Shown in pieces: positions 31,483 through 40,019 of a stretch of DNA of 64,000 nucleotides. The DNA comes from Streptomyces sp. Ag109_O5-10 (GTDB lineage Bacteria; Actinomycetota; Actinomycetes; Streptomycetales; Streptomycetaceae): assembly GCF_900105755.1 (NCBI RefSeq), contig NZ_FNTQ01000001.1, positions 8,494,001 through 8,558,000 on the forward strand, in the 5' to 3' direction. The translations under genes were made by a program, and so were the position numbers. The notes under the pieces were generated by a model, which had not been told where the DNA came from, did not search any database, and worked only from the letters and a program-made list of their open reading frames with translations. The stretch's first letter is position 1; each line of letters starts with the position of its first letter.

Positions 31483-33117
31483 TCATACCTCCTGAGCCGA
31501 GTACACTCGCGCGCCCCCGACGTATGTGTACGCGACGCGTGTGTCCGCGATGCGCTCCGGGGGCCCGGCGAACGGGTCGCGGTCCAGGACCACCAGATCC
31601 GCGAGCATGCCGACCGCCACCCGCCCGGTGTCGTCGAGGTGGTTCACGTACGCCGAACCGGCCGTGTACGCCCTGACCGCCGCCGCGAGCTCCAGCCGTT
31701 CCGCCGGCAGGAACACCGGCGCGTCGCCGCCCGGTTCGACCCGGTTCACCGCGACATGGATGCCCTGGAGCGGGTCGGGACTGCTCACCGGCCAGTCGCT
31801 GCCGCCCGCGAGCCGCGCCCCGGAACGCAGCAGCGACCCGAACGGGTACTGCCGTCCGGCCCGTTCCGGGCCGAGGAAGGGGATCGTCAGCTCGTCCATC
31901 TGCGGCTCGTGCGCGGCCCACAGCGCCTGGATGTTGGCGGCGGCGCCGAGCCGGGCGAACCGCGGTACGTCGGCGGGGTGCACGACCTGGAGATGCGCCA
32001 GGTGGGGCCGCGTGTCGCTCATCCCGTTGGCCGCCCGCGCCGCCTCGACCGCGTCCAGCGCGTCCCGAACGGCCCGGTCACCGAGCGCGTGGAAGTGGCA
32101 CTGGAAGCCGAGGGCGTCCAACTCGGTCACGTACTGCGGCAGTCGCGCCGGATCGATGAAGCTCTTGCCCCGGTTGCGCGTCGCGCAGCCGCACCTGTCC
32201 AGGTAGGGGTCGAGCAGCGCCGCCGTGCCGTTCTCGGCGACCCCGTCCAGCATCAGCTTCACCGTGCCCGCCCGGAACCTGCCATGGCTCAACGCGGCCC
32301 GCCTCTCGACGAGTTCGGGAATCTGCTCGGCTCCCCGCTCCCGGTCCCACCACAGCGCCCCGGCCACCCGCGCGGTCAGCGAACCGTCCCGGGCCGCCGC
32401 CAGATACGCCGACGCCGGGTCGTCCATGCCGAGGAAGTCCCCGATCAGCGCGTCCTGCCAGGCCGTGATGCCCAGCGCGTGCAGATGGCGCTGCGCGTGC
32501 AGCAGCGCCGCCAACCGGTCCGCCGGGCCGGCCGGCGGGGCGAGCCGGCCGACCAGCTGCATCGCGCCCTCCTGGAGCGTGCCGCCCGGCGCGCCCGAGG
32601 CGTCCCGCTCGATCCGCCCGTCCGCCGGGTCGGGCGTGTCGCGGCCGATCCCGGCCAGCTCCAGTGCCCGGCTGTTGACCCACGCCCCGTGATGGTCCCG
32701 GTTGGGCAGGTACACCGGCCGGTCCGGTACGACGGCGTCCAGCAGCTCCTTCGTCGGCGTACCGCCCTCGAACGCCTCCATGGACCACCCGCCGCCCAGG
32801 ATCCACGCCCGTTCCGGATGCGCGTCGGCGTAGGAGCGTACGGCGGCCACGGTCTCCTCGGCGGTCCGCAGCCCGGACAGGTCGCACTGGGTCAGTTCGA
32901 GGCCCGCCGGGACCGGATGGACGTGCGCGTCCTGGAACCCGGGCAGCAGCAGCCGCCCGGCGAGGTCGACCACCTCGGTGCGCGGCCCGGCGAGCTCCCG
33001 CAGCTCCCCGGCGGAGCCGACGGCGGTGATGCGCTCGCCGGTGACGGCGACGGCGGTGGCCGTGGGGTCCTCGTCAGTGAGGACGCGGCCACCGGTGAAG
33101 AGCAGATCTGCGTGCAT
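31483..33117 (-). CDS. YtcJ-like metal-dependent amidohydrolase
   Basis: A 544-residue amidohydrolase-superfamily enzyme. Metal-binding HVHP lies in FQDAHVHP (about residue 66), with later motifs GTVKLMLDGV, CHFHALGDRAV, HLQVVHP and GGSDWPVSSPDPLQG and a C-terminal beta-domain (GMLADLVVLDRDPF). This is the YtcJ/NfdA branch, which cleaves N-substituted formamides or related amides, exact substrate unknown. The ATG has GAGGAACGG upstream. It lies 11 bp after the permease gene, suggesting uptake and hydrolysis of one substrate. Confidence 0.9.
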   Translation of the reverse strand: MHADLLFTGGRVLTDEDPTATAVAVTGERITAVGSAGELRELAGPRTEVVDLAGRLLLPGFQDAHVHPVPAGLELTQCDLSGLRTAEETVAAVRSYADAHPERAWILGGGWSMEAFEGGTPTKELLDAVVPDRPVYLPNRDHHGAWVNSRALELAGIGRDTPDPADGRIERDASGAPGGTLQEGAMQLVGRLAPPAGPADRLAALLHAQRHLHALGITAWQDALIGDFLGMDDPASAYLAAARDGSLTARVAGALWWDRERGAEQIPELVERRAALSHGRFRAGTVKLMLDGVAENGTAALLDPYLDRCGCATRNRGKSFIDPARLPQYVTELDALGFQCHFHALGDRAVRDALDAVEAARAANGMSDTRPHLAHLQVVHPADVPRFARLGAAANIQALWAAHEPQMDELTIPFLGPERAGRQYPFGSLLRSGARLAGGSDWPVSSPDPLQGIHVAVNRVEPGGDAPVFLPAERLELAAAVRAYTAGSAYVNHLDDTGRVAVGMLADLVVLDRDPFAGPPERIADTRVAYTYVGGARVYSAQEV

Positions 33118-33128
33118 GTTTCCGTTCC

Positions 33129-34622
33129 TCAGTTGGGGGTCGTGAGCAGCTGGGGCGCGTCGGCGTCGGTGCCCTCGCCGGTGCGGAAGTACGGCGACCG
33201 GCGCACGTACTTCGCCCAGCCGGCCGCGACGAACCCGGACCCGATCATCACCAGCGGGGTGGCCAGCAGGAACCACCCGTTGTCCGCGCTGACCTCGAAG
33301 TGGTCGGCGGAGGTGTAGAAGGACCAGCCGAGGTAGCCGCCGAGGCCCAGCAGGGCGAGCGCGCTCAGCGCCGGCAGCACCACGGCCCGTACCCCCTGCC
33401 GCCAGTCCTCGCGCAGCAGGGCGCGGAAGCGCGCGGCGGCGGCCAGGGCGGTGAGCGCGTACGACAGGGCGACGACGATGCCGACCGCGTTCACCGTCGC
33501 CATGATCATGTCGGCGAGCCGCGGGATCACCAGGGCGAGCCCGGCGACCGCCGCGGCCAGCGCGCCGATCAGCAGGGTGCCGGCCGCCGGGGTCCCGTAC
33601 CGGGCGCTGACCCTGGACCACACCGGCCCGAGGGTACGGTCCCGGCTCATCGCGAACATGCCCCGCGCCGTCGGGATCACCCCGGCCTGCAGCGAGGCCA
33701 CCGCCGAGAACATCAGCGCCACCAGCGGCAGCGCGGCCCAGGGCTGCGCGGCCAGCCGGTCGCCGAAGAACGCCAGCCCCTCGGCCCCGTGGCCGGCCAG
33801 CTCCCGCTCCGACAGCACCCGCTGGAAGGCCACCGAGCCGAGCAGGAAAAGGCCCAGCATGGTCACCAGGGTGATCAGCCCGGCCCGGGAGGCGTCCCGC
33901 GGGTCGCGGACCTCCTCGTTCACGCTGAACGCCGCCTCGAAACCCCAGTAACAGAACACCGAAAGCAGCAGGCCCTGCGCCAGCGCCGTGGCCGACGGGA
34001 TCGCGAACGGGTCGAACCAGCTCAGGCTGAAGGGGTGCGGTCCCTTGACGATGCCGTAGCCGCAGAACCCGAGCAGGACCGCGTACTCGAAGACCAGCAG
34101 CCCGGTCTGCAGGCGGGCGGCGGTACGGATGCCGGTCACGGCGGTGAGGGTGACGGCGACCAGGACCACGATCCCGAGGGCCGTGGTCTGCGCCGTCGAA
34201 CCGGGGTCGAGGGCGAGCGAGCCGATCCGGTGCGCCCCCGCCTCTCCCGCCAGCTGCAGCAACGCCGATCCCGTGACCGCCGTGGTGTACGCGAGGAACG
34301 CCACCGTCGCCACGATGTTGACCCAGCCGACCAGGAAGCCGAGCCACGGATTGAGCGAACGGCCCACCCACACATAGCCGTTGCCCGCGTTCGGCTCCAC
34401 CCGGTTCAGCCGGGAGTAGGCGCCCGCGATGCCGAGGACCGGCACGAACGCCAGCAGCATGATGGCCGGCAGATGCAGCCCGACCACCCCGGCCGTCACC
34501 CCCAGCCCGATCCCGATGCTGGTGGTGGCGGCCGTACTGGACGCGGCGACCGCCACGCCGTCCAGGACGCCGAGGGATCTGCGCAACGCAGGGGGGTCCG
34601 CTGTGTAGGGCTGGTCGGTCAT
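33129..34622 (-). CDS. APC-superfamily amino acid/amine permease
   Basis: A 497-residue, about 12-helix transporter. TM1 holds SSTAATTSIGIGLG, and later GYVWVGRSLNPWLGFLVGW and CYWGFEAAFSVNEEVRDPRDASRAG match the APC fold (the helix 6 glutamate region FEAAFSVNEEV is well kept). It probably imports an amine or amide handled by the adjacent amidohydrolase. The ATG start (MTDQPYTADPP) is preferred to further upstream starts that lack hydrophobic or conserved sequence. Confidence 0.9.
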   Translation of the reverse strand: MTDQPYTADPPALRRSLGVLDGVAVAASSTAATTSIGIGLGVTAGVVGLHLPAIMLLAFVPVLGIAGAYSRLNRVEPNAGNGYVWVGRSLNPWLGFLVGWVNIVATVAFLAYTTAVTGSALLQLAGEAGAHRIGSLALDPGSTAQTTALGIVVLVAVTLTAVTGIRTAARLQTGLLVFEYAVLLGFCGYGIVKGPHPFSLSWFDPFAIPSATALAQGLLLSVFCYWGFEAAFSVNEEVRDPRDASRAGLITLVTMLGLFLLGSVAFQRVLSERELAGHGAEGLAFFGDRLAAQPWAALPLVALMFSAVASLQAGVIPTARGMFAMSRDRTLGPVWSRVSARYGTPAAGTLLIGALAAAVAGLALVIPRLADMIMATVNAVGIVVALSYALTALAAAARFRALLREDWRQGVRAVVLPALSALALLGLGGYLGWSFYTSADHFEVSADNGWFLLATPLVMIGSGFVAAGWAKYVRRSPYFRTGEGTDADAPQLLTTPN

Positions 34623-34647
34623 GGCCGGCACACTCCGCTCGCACCTG

Positions 34648-34668
34648 GGGGCCGGACTGGTCGGCCCC
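34648..34668. promoter_or_regulatory. Inverted repeat between permease and TetR genes
   Basis: GGGGCCG and CGGCCCC form 7-bp arms around GACTGGT in the divergent promoter region, extending to GAC/GTC with one unpaired base. It is a plausible TetR operator controlling permease-amidohydrolase expression. Confidence 0.4.
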
Positions 34669-34750
34669 GGTGACGGGACATGAAACTGCCGGTGCCCTTC
34701 ACAGGTCAACGGTGTTGTCATAAGGTGCCCGCACGTCATGAGGAGGTCCG

Positions 34751-35479
34751 TTGAGCGAACGTGTCGTCCCGGCCGCCGCACGGCAGCGCCGGCGCCCCAC
34801 CAAACAGGGCGTGGTCCTCTCCGAGGAGCTGATCGTCGAGACCGCGATGCGGCTGATCGAGGAGCACGGCGCCGACGCCCTGTCGGTGCGCCGCCTCGGG
34901 CGTGCCCTGGGCGCCGACCCCAGCTCCCTCTACCGCTACTTCCGGCATACCGACGACCTGATGCTCGCCGTCGCCGACGAGCTGATCGGCCGTACCCTGC
35001 GCGCCTGGCGGCCCACCGGGGACTGGCGCGCCGATCTGCGCGACCTCGGCCTGCGGATGCACGCCGGCGCCCTCGCCCACCCTCGCGCCGCGGCGCTCAG
35101 TGCCCACCGGGTGACGGGACGGACGTACGAGATCCAGGCCGTCGAGGCCATCCTCGGGATCCTCCGCGGTGCCGGTTTCCCGGACGGCGAGGCGGTCCGC
35201 GTCTACCACGCCTTCGTCGACCAGGCCCTCGCGTACGGCGCCCTCGACTCCGCCAACACCGCGCTGCCCAGGGCCGCCCGGGACGCCGAGGCGGACGTGT
35301 GGCGGGCGACCTACGCCCGGCTGCCCGCCACCAGTCACCCGCACATCGCGGCCACCGCCCGCCATCTCGTCGCCTCGATGCGGGGCAGCTCCTATCCGGC
35401 CGCCCTCGACCTGCTGCTGACGGCGGCCGGGGCCCGGCTCGCTCAACAGGGTGCCGGGAGGCGGCCGGTGGGCGACTGA
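34751..35479 (+). CDS. TetR/AcrR-family regulator
   Basis: A 242-residue regulator with an HTH (IVETAMRLIEEHGADALSVRRLGRALGADPSSLYRYFRHTDDL; recognition helix DPSSLYRYF) and a TetR_C-type C-terminal domain. It starts with TTG at 34751 preceded by GAGGAGG. It is divergent from the permease-amidohydrolase operon and is the likely regulator of that pair. Confidence 0.88.
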   Translation: MSERVVPAAARQRRRPTKQGVVLSEELIVETAMRLIEEHGADALSVRRLGRALGADPSSLYRYFRHTDDLMLAVADELIGRTLRAWRPTGDWRADLRDLGLRMHAGALAHPRAAALSAHRVTGRTYEIQAVEAILGILRGAGFPDGEAVRVYHAFVDQALAYGALDSANTALPRAARDAEADVWRATYARLPATSHPHIAATARHLVASMRGSSYPAALDLLLTAAGARLAQQGAGRRPVGD

Positions 35480-35532
35480 ACCGGCCGATCGGGGACAGAC
35501 GTGTGCCCGGAGAACCTGCCGAGGGAGGAAAC

Positions 35533-35925
35533 ATGGCACTGGTGACCGCGGCCGTCGTGGTGCTGGACTGCGCAGAACCCGAGAAACTCGCCGAGTTCTA
35601 CCGGGAGTTCCTGGACGGCGAGGACGGCGAGGCCTCGGCCAACCTGGTCGGGATCAGGACCGCCGACGGCTTCCACATCGCCTTCCGGCGCGACGTCAAC
35701 GCGACCCCGCCCAGCTGGCCACGGCCCGAGAACTCGCTCCAGGCCCATCTCGAATTCCTGGTCGAGGACCTCGACGAGGCCGAGCGCCGGGTGGTCGCCC
35801 TGGGCGGACGTCCCATCGAGACGAAGGACCCGGCCGGCCCGTACGAGGAACGCGGGTACGCCGACCCGGCCGGACACTCCTTCACGCTGCGCCTGGTGCC
35901 GTCCGCGGCACCCAAGCAGGGCTGA
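35533..35925 (+). CDS. VOC-superfamily (glyoxalase-like) protein
   Basis: A 130-residue vicinal-oxygen-chelate protein of the Streptomyces glyoxalase-like type: VVLDCAEPEKLAEFYREFL, then SLQAHLEFLVEDLDEAERRVVALGG and YADPAGHSFTLRLV. His in LQAHLEF and the C-terminal segment fit metal or ligand positions, but no activity can be given. ATG with GGGAGGAAAC upstream. Confidence 0.85.
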   Translation: MALVTAAVVVLDCAEPEKLAEFYREFLDGEDGEASANLVGIRTADGFHIAFRRDVNATPPSWPRPENSLQAHLEFLVEDLDEAERRVVALGGRPIETKDPAGPYEERGYADPAGHSFTLRLVPSAAPKQG

Positions 35926-35931
35926 GACCGC

Positions 35932-36237
35932 TCAGTCCCGCCCACCCCTGCCCGCCGTCGGCCACACCCCGGTGGACCGCTCTATGGCCGTCGCGCCGGT
36001 ACGGTCCACGGCGCTGCGCACCACCGCGAAGACCGCGCCCTGGACCGCCGCGGCCAGCAGCACCTCGCCCCAGCCGCGGTCCCGGTCCAGGGCGTCCGGC
36101 GCGTCGTCCTCGCCGCGCAGCGCCTTCCAGGTGCGGCGGAAGGCCAGCGCGCCCAGCGCCCCGCCGGCCCAGCTCAGCACGGAACCCAGGGGTGCGTCCA
36201 CGAGGGGGAGCTTCAGCTTCTTCCTGCTCTTGGCCAT
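35932..36237 (-). CDS. DUF4235 membrane protein
   Basis: A 101-residue small membrane protein. SVLSWAGGALGALAFRRTWKAL and GWGEVLLAAAVQGAVFAVVRSAVDRTGA match DUF4235, including the DAPDALDRDRGW loop between two helices. Function unknown. It lies convergent to the VOC gene and 16 bp downstream of the GST gene. Confidence 0.87.
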   Translation of the reverse strand: MAKSRKKLKLPLVDAPLGSVLSWAGGALGALAFRRTWKALRGEDDAPDALDRDRGWGEVLLAAAVQGAVFAVVRSAVDRTGATAIERSTGVWPTAGRGGRD

Positions 36238-36253
36238 GCCTGCCTCCGCGTTC

Positions 36254-37270
36254 TCAGGGCCGCCCCGCGACCGCGACCTCCTCGGCCGGCCGCACCGGGC
36301 CGGGCGGCGTCCCGTCCCCGAAGGGCCGGCCGCCGAGCTGCTCCCGGTGATGGGGCGCCAGCCACCCGGCGAGATCCGGACCGAGGGGCACGACACGGGT
36401 CGGGTTGATCCCGGTGTGGACCTGGTAGTAGTGCCGCTTGATGTGGTCGAAGTCGACGGTGTCACCGAATCCCGGCGTCTGGTAGAGGTCCCTGGCGTAC
36501 GCCCACAGCACCGGGCTCTCCGCGAGCTTGTAGCGGTTGCACTTGAAGTGGCCGTGGTAGACGGCGTCGAACCGCACCAGCGTGGTGAACAGCCGGATGT
36601 CGGCCTCGGTGATCGTGTCCCCGACCAGGTAGCGTCGCCCGGCCAGCCGCCCGGCGAGCAGCTCCAGCCGCCGGAACACCCCGGCGCAGGCCTCCTCGTA
36701 CGTCCGCTGCTCGTGTGCGAACCCGGCCCGGTAGACCCCGTTGTTGACGTCCTCGTACACCTCCGCCGTCACCGCGTCGATCTCGTCCCGGTGCCGTGCC
36801 GGGTACAGGTCCGGTGCCCCGTCCCGGTGCAGTGCCGTCCACTCGGTGGCCAGGTCGAGGGTGAGTTGCTGGTAGTCGTTGGTGACCAGCTTCCCGCTCG
36901 GCACGTCCACCACCGCCGGCACGCTCACCCCGCCGGGGTAGCCGGTCTCCCGGCGGTCGTACGCCTCGCTGAGGTACCGGATGCCGAGCACCGGGTCACG
37001 GCCGCCGGGGTCGAGGGTGAAACGCCAGCTGCGGTCGTCCTGGACCGGGTCGGTGACGGCGAGCGACAGGGCGTCCTCCAGGCCGAGCAGCCGCCGGGAG
37101 ATCACCGCCCGGCTCGCCCACGGGCAGGCACGGCTGACCACCAGCCGGTAGCGTCCGGCCGCCACCGGCCAGCCGTCGCGTCCGTCCGCGGTGATCCGGT
37201 CCGTGAAGTGACTGAGGGACCGTTTGAATGCCTTGTGTCCCAGCGCGCTGTTGCCGTCGCCGCCGCTCAT
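36254..37270 (-). CDS. Xi-class glutathione S-transferase-like / quinone-conjugate reductase
   Basis: A 338-residue protein like E. coli YqjG. The thioredoxin-like N-domain carries the catalytic Cys in VSRACPWASRAVI (about residue 54), followed by VPAVVDVPSGKLVTNDYQQ and a helical C-domain with DTITEADIRLFTTLVRFDAVYHGHFKCNRY. The YHGHFKCN motif is a hallmark of glutathionyl-hydroquinone reductases. Actinobacteria use mycothiol instead of glutathione, so the physiological thiol may be mycothiol. The ATG has AAGGAGGACGC upstream. Confidence 0.9.
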   Translation of the reverse strand: MSGGDGNSALGHKAFKRSLSHFTDRITADGRDGWPVAAGRYRLVVSRACPWASRAVISRRLLGLEDALSLAVTDPVQDDRSWRFTLDPGGRDPVLGIRYLSEAYDRRETGYPGGVSVPAVVDVPSGKLVTNDYQQLTLDLATEWTALHRDGAPDLYPARHRDEIDAVTAEVYEDVNNGVYRAGFAHEQRTYEEACAGVFRRLELLAGRLAGRRYLVGDTITEADIRLFTTLVRFDAVYHGHFKCNRYKLAESPVLWAYARDLYQTPGFGDTVDFDHIKRHYYQVHTGINPTRVVPLGPDLAGWLAPHHREQLGGRPFGDGTPPGPVRPAEEVAVAGRP

Positions 37271-37386
37271 GCGTCCTCCTTGCCCGGGGGCCGCCCCACG
37301 GTCGAACGGCGGCCCTGTGGGAATGCGTTCCCTCATTTCCGCCTCTCGCACGGAGTGATCGGCGCGCGGCGGGGCAGTCGGCGGTG

Positions 37387-38364
37387 GTGAGCAGGACACC
37401 ATCGCAGAACCAATCGGAACAGCCGCATGCCGACCGCCGGACCCGCGTGACCGTGTACGTGGCGCTCGCCGCCAACCTGGTCATCGCGGCCGCCAAGGCC
37501 GTCGGCGGAGTCCTCGCGGGCTCGCCCGCCCTGCTGTCCGAGGCCGCGCACTCCGTCGCCGACAGCCTGAACGAGGTGTTCCTGCTGGCGGCCCTGCGCC
37601 GCAGCCGGCGCCCGCCCGACGCGCGGCACCCGTTCGGCTACGGCAAGGAGCGCTTCTTCTGGGCCCTGCTCGCGGCCGTCGGGATCTTCGTCATGGGCGG
37701 CTGCTTCTCCTTCCTCCAGGGGATCGAGGCACTGCGCGACGGCGCGGACGAAAAACTCAGCGGCTACGTGGCCGGCCTGGTCGTGCTGGGCGTCGCCCTG
37801 CTCGCCGAGGGCGCGTCCCTGTTCCGCGCGCTGCACCAGGCCCGCGGGGAGTCGCGGGGGCTGCGGGATCCGGCCCTGCGCACGGTGATCGCCGAGGACG
37901 GCACCGCTGTGCTCGGCGTCTGCCTCGCGATCGTCGGCATGGTGCTGCACATGGTGACCGGCCAGGTGGTCTGGGAGGCGTCGGCCTCACTGGCGATCGG
38001 CGTCCTGCTGGTGTTCGTCGCGTACCGGCTGGGCGCCGACGCCCGCGACCAGCTGATCGGGGAGGCCGCGGATCCGGAGCTCAGCGACAGGATCCGGGAG
38101 CAGCTGGAGGCGGAGCCGGAGATCGACAGTGTGGAGGCGCTCTACACGATGCAGATGGGCCTCGAGTCGACCCTGGTCGCGGCCCGCGTCGACCTGGTGC
38201 CCGGCCTCGAGAGCGAGGAGGTGGAGGAGGTCCTGGTGCGCATCAAGCGGGCCCTCGCCGAGACGTTCCACGAGACCGACCAGATCTTCCTGGACGTGAC
38301 GGACCGCTCCGCGCGGGAGGCGTACGAAAGCCCCGCCGCGACGGGGGAACGCGGCGGGGCCTGA
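37387..38364 (+). CDS. Cation diffusion facilitator (CDF) efflux transporter
   Basis: A 325-residue CDF protein. Six helices begin at VYVALAANLVIAAAKAVGGVLAGSPALLSEAAHSVADSLNEV, with metal-site HSVADSLNE in helix 2 and EDGTAVLGVCLAIVG in helix 5, and a cytosolic C-terminal domain (SVEALYTMQMG...TDQIFLDVTD). Likely exports Zn2+, Fe2+ or a related divalent ion. Two consecutive GTG codons (37384, 37387) are possible starts. Divergent from the GST gene. Confidence 0.88.
   Translation: MSRTPSQNQSEQPHADRRTRVTVYVALAANLVIAAAKAVGGVLAGSPALLSEAAHSVADSLNEVFLLAALRRSRRPPDARHPFGYGKERFFWALLAAVGIFVMGGCFSFLQGIEALRDGADEKLSGYVAGLVVLGVALLAEGASLFRALHQARGESRGLRDPALRTVIAEDGTAVLGVCLAIVGMVLHMVTGQVVWEASASLAIGVLLVFVAYRLGADARDQLIGEAADPELSDRIREQLEAEPEIDSVEALYTMQMGLESTLVAARVDLVPGLESEEVEEVLVRIKRALAETFHETDQIFLDVTDRSAREAYESPAATGERGGA
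38330..38360 (+). terminator. Hairpin overlapping the end of the CDF gene
   Basis: GCCCCGCCGCG and its complement form an 11-bp stem with a 9-nt loop. It ends 1 nt before the CDF stop codon, so the last eleven codons double as terminator. Confidence 0.65.
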
Positions 38365-38525
38365 TATTCGGCTGCCCGGCCCGAAGCCGGTTCATGCCTC
38401 CCGGAAACAGATTTTTCTAAATTCCACCGGTCCCCGGCCGGAATGAATTCCCGGAACCGCCAATTCCCCGTGCGGTTCCGGCCGCTCCGGTTCCGACTGC
38501 TCCGTCCCGGCTACTGCAGTTCCGG

Positions 38526-38966
38526 TTACTTCGGTTCGACCACGAACACCGGGATCTCCCGGCTGGTCTTCTTCTGGTAGTCGGCGTACGGCGGAAAGGC
38601 CGCGACCGCGCGGTCCCACCACTCGGCCTTCTCCGCCCCGGTGACCTCGCGCGCGGTCATGTCCTGCTTGACCGGCCCGTCCTGAAGCTCGACGTCCGGG
38701 TGGGACTTGACGTTGAAGTACCACACCGGGTGCTTGGGCGCGCCGCCCTGCGAGGCGACGATGGCGTACTTCCCGTCGTGCTCCACCCGCATCAGCGGCG
38801 TCTTGCGGATCTTCCCGCTCTTCGCCCCCAGGGTGGTGAGCAGAATGACGGGCAACCCGGTGTCCATCAGGGTGTTGCCCTCCTTCCCGCCCGAGCTCTC
38901 GTACAACTCGACCTGCTCCCGCACCCAGGCGGCCGGGCTGGGCTCGTAGTCGCCCTCAAGAGGCAT
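38526..38966 (-). CDS. Deazaflavin (F420)-dependent nitroreductase-family protein
   Basis: A 146-residue Ddn/DUF385-type protein: LMDTGLPVILLTTLGAKSGKIRKTPLMRVEHDGKYAIVASQGGAPKHPVWYFNV, read in parts. The TLGAKSGKxRKTPLMRV and GGAPKHPxWYxN motifs are typical of F420-dependent reductases. Substrate unknown. The ATG at 38964-38966 is preferred over an upstream start (39008) because homology begins at PLEGDYEPSP. Confidence 0.88.
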   Translation of the reverse strand: MPLEGDYEPSPAAWVREQVELYESSGGKEGNTLMDTGLPVILLTTLGAKSGKIRKTPLMRVEHDGKYAIVASQGGAPKHPVWYFNVKSHPDVELQDGPVKQDMTAREVTGAEKAEWWDRAVAAFPPYADYQKKTSREIPVFVVEPK

Positions 38967-39093
38967 GAGGTCCGTCCCCTCGTCTGTTCCAAGACTGACT
39001 GACAGCATGATTCAACACGCGAAGTTCCCCGGATCATCCGTACGACACCGCTCCCGCGACGGGATCCCGCCGCCGCGTCGAGCACGCCGGACG

Positions 39094-39726
39094 TCAGCCG
39101 GGAGACAGCATCATCCGGGCCGCCAGCGCCAGCATCACGCAACTCGACAGCAACGCCGTGACCAGGCGCCCCCGGTGGCCGGTCAGGCCGCGGCCGAGGA
39201 GCGCCCCGCCGCCCGCCAGCAGGAGCTGCCAGCTCGCGGACGCGGCGAAGGCCGCGAGGACGAAGACCCCCTGCTCCAGCGGCCGTACCCCTTCGGCGGA
39301 GCGCGTGCCGACCACCAGGGCGGCGAAGTAGATGACCGTCGTGGGGTTGAGCAGCGTGATCCCGAGGAGGCCGAGATACGCCCGTCCGGGGCCGGGTACC
39401 GGCCGCTCGGCCCGGGTCGCGAGCCGCCGCTCCCGGTACTGGCGCAGCGCGACCGCCGCACCGCGTACGGCGAGTCCCACCAGCACCAGCGCCGACACCA
39501 GCCGCAGCGGTCCGAGCACCGGCACCAGCGCCGCCGCCAGCGCGGCACCGCCGACGGTCGCCAGCAGGGCGTACAGGCCGTCGGCGCTGGCCACGCCGAG
39601 CGCCGCGCAGGCGCCGGTCCGCAGTGACGTGCGAGCCGTGAGGGACACTAGATATGTGCCGACCGCGCCGACCGGGACGGCGATCCCGTATCCGGCGAGC
39701 AGGCCGGCCAGGAGCGCGGCCGTCAC
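39094..39726 (-). CDS. LysE/RhtB-family exporter
   Basis: A 210-residue six-helix transporter. AGLLAGYGIAVPVGAVGTYLVSLTARTSLRTG gives the family pattern (P-G-x-x-x-x-V near helix 1 and a following basic loop), with GLLGITLLNPTTVIYFAALV in the middle. LysE exporters expel amino acids or similar metabolites. GTG start at 39724-39726 without a strong ribosome site. Confidence 0.85.
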   Translation of the reverse strand: MTAALLAGLLAGYGIAVPVGAVGTYLVSLTARTSLRTGACAALGVASADGLYALLATVGGAALAAALVPVLGPLRLVSALVLVGLAVRGAAVALRQYRERRLATRAERPVPGPGRAYLGLLGITLLNPTTVIYFAALVVGTRSAEGVRPLEQGVFVLAAFAASASWQLLLAGGGALLGRGLTGHRGRLVTALLSSCVMLALAARMMLSPG

Positions 39727-39905
39727 GCGCGTGCGGGCTCGGGCCTCCGGGGACGCCCCGGCTGCTGCTGGACCCGCACCCGACCGGAGGTCGCGGTGGT
39801 CAGCGGCACGATGGCGTCAGGAGAGTTCATGCGCAGATCCTGGGACCCGCGGCGCCGCACCGGCAAGCGAATTTCGGCGCGGAATCATCCCCCGACCGAA
39901 CGTGG

Positions 39906-39941
39906 TTCGGCCAGATCATCCGATGCGGCGATCTGGCCGAA
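39906..39941. promoter_or_regulatory. 12-bp perfect inverted repeat upstream of the CYP105-like gene
   Basis: TTCGGCCAGATC (39906-39917) and GATCTGGCCGAA (39930-39941) flank a 12-bp spacer, 79 bp upstream of the P450 start. The size suits a dimeric or tetrameric repressor, or an RNA hairpin in the leader. The rest of the 39727-40019 gap shows no gene. Confidence 0.6.
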
Positions 39942-40019
39942 CTTCCGGTCGCCACATAGGTGCCCCGAGCATCTAATGAAGATCGGCACGACGTACGACA
40001 CTCGTCTGCGAGGTCTTCC

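Noticed and set aside
19403..34729. Shared AACGGTG...TCATAAGGTGCC string at about 19407 and 34710
   Set aside because: At 19413 it is the end of the STAS coding sequence and at 34710 an intergenic region; the copies differ by a 3-nt insertion and no other repeat flanks them, so coincidence is likelier.
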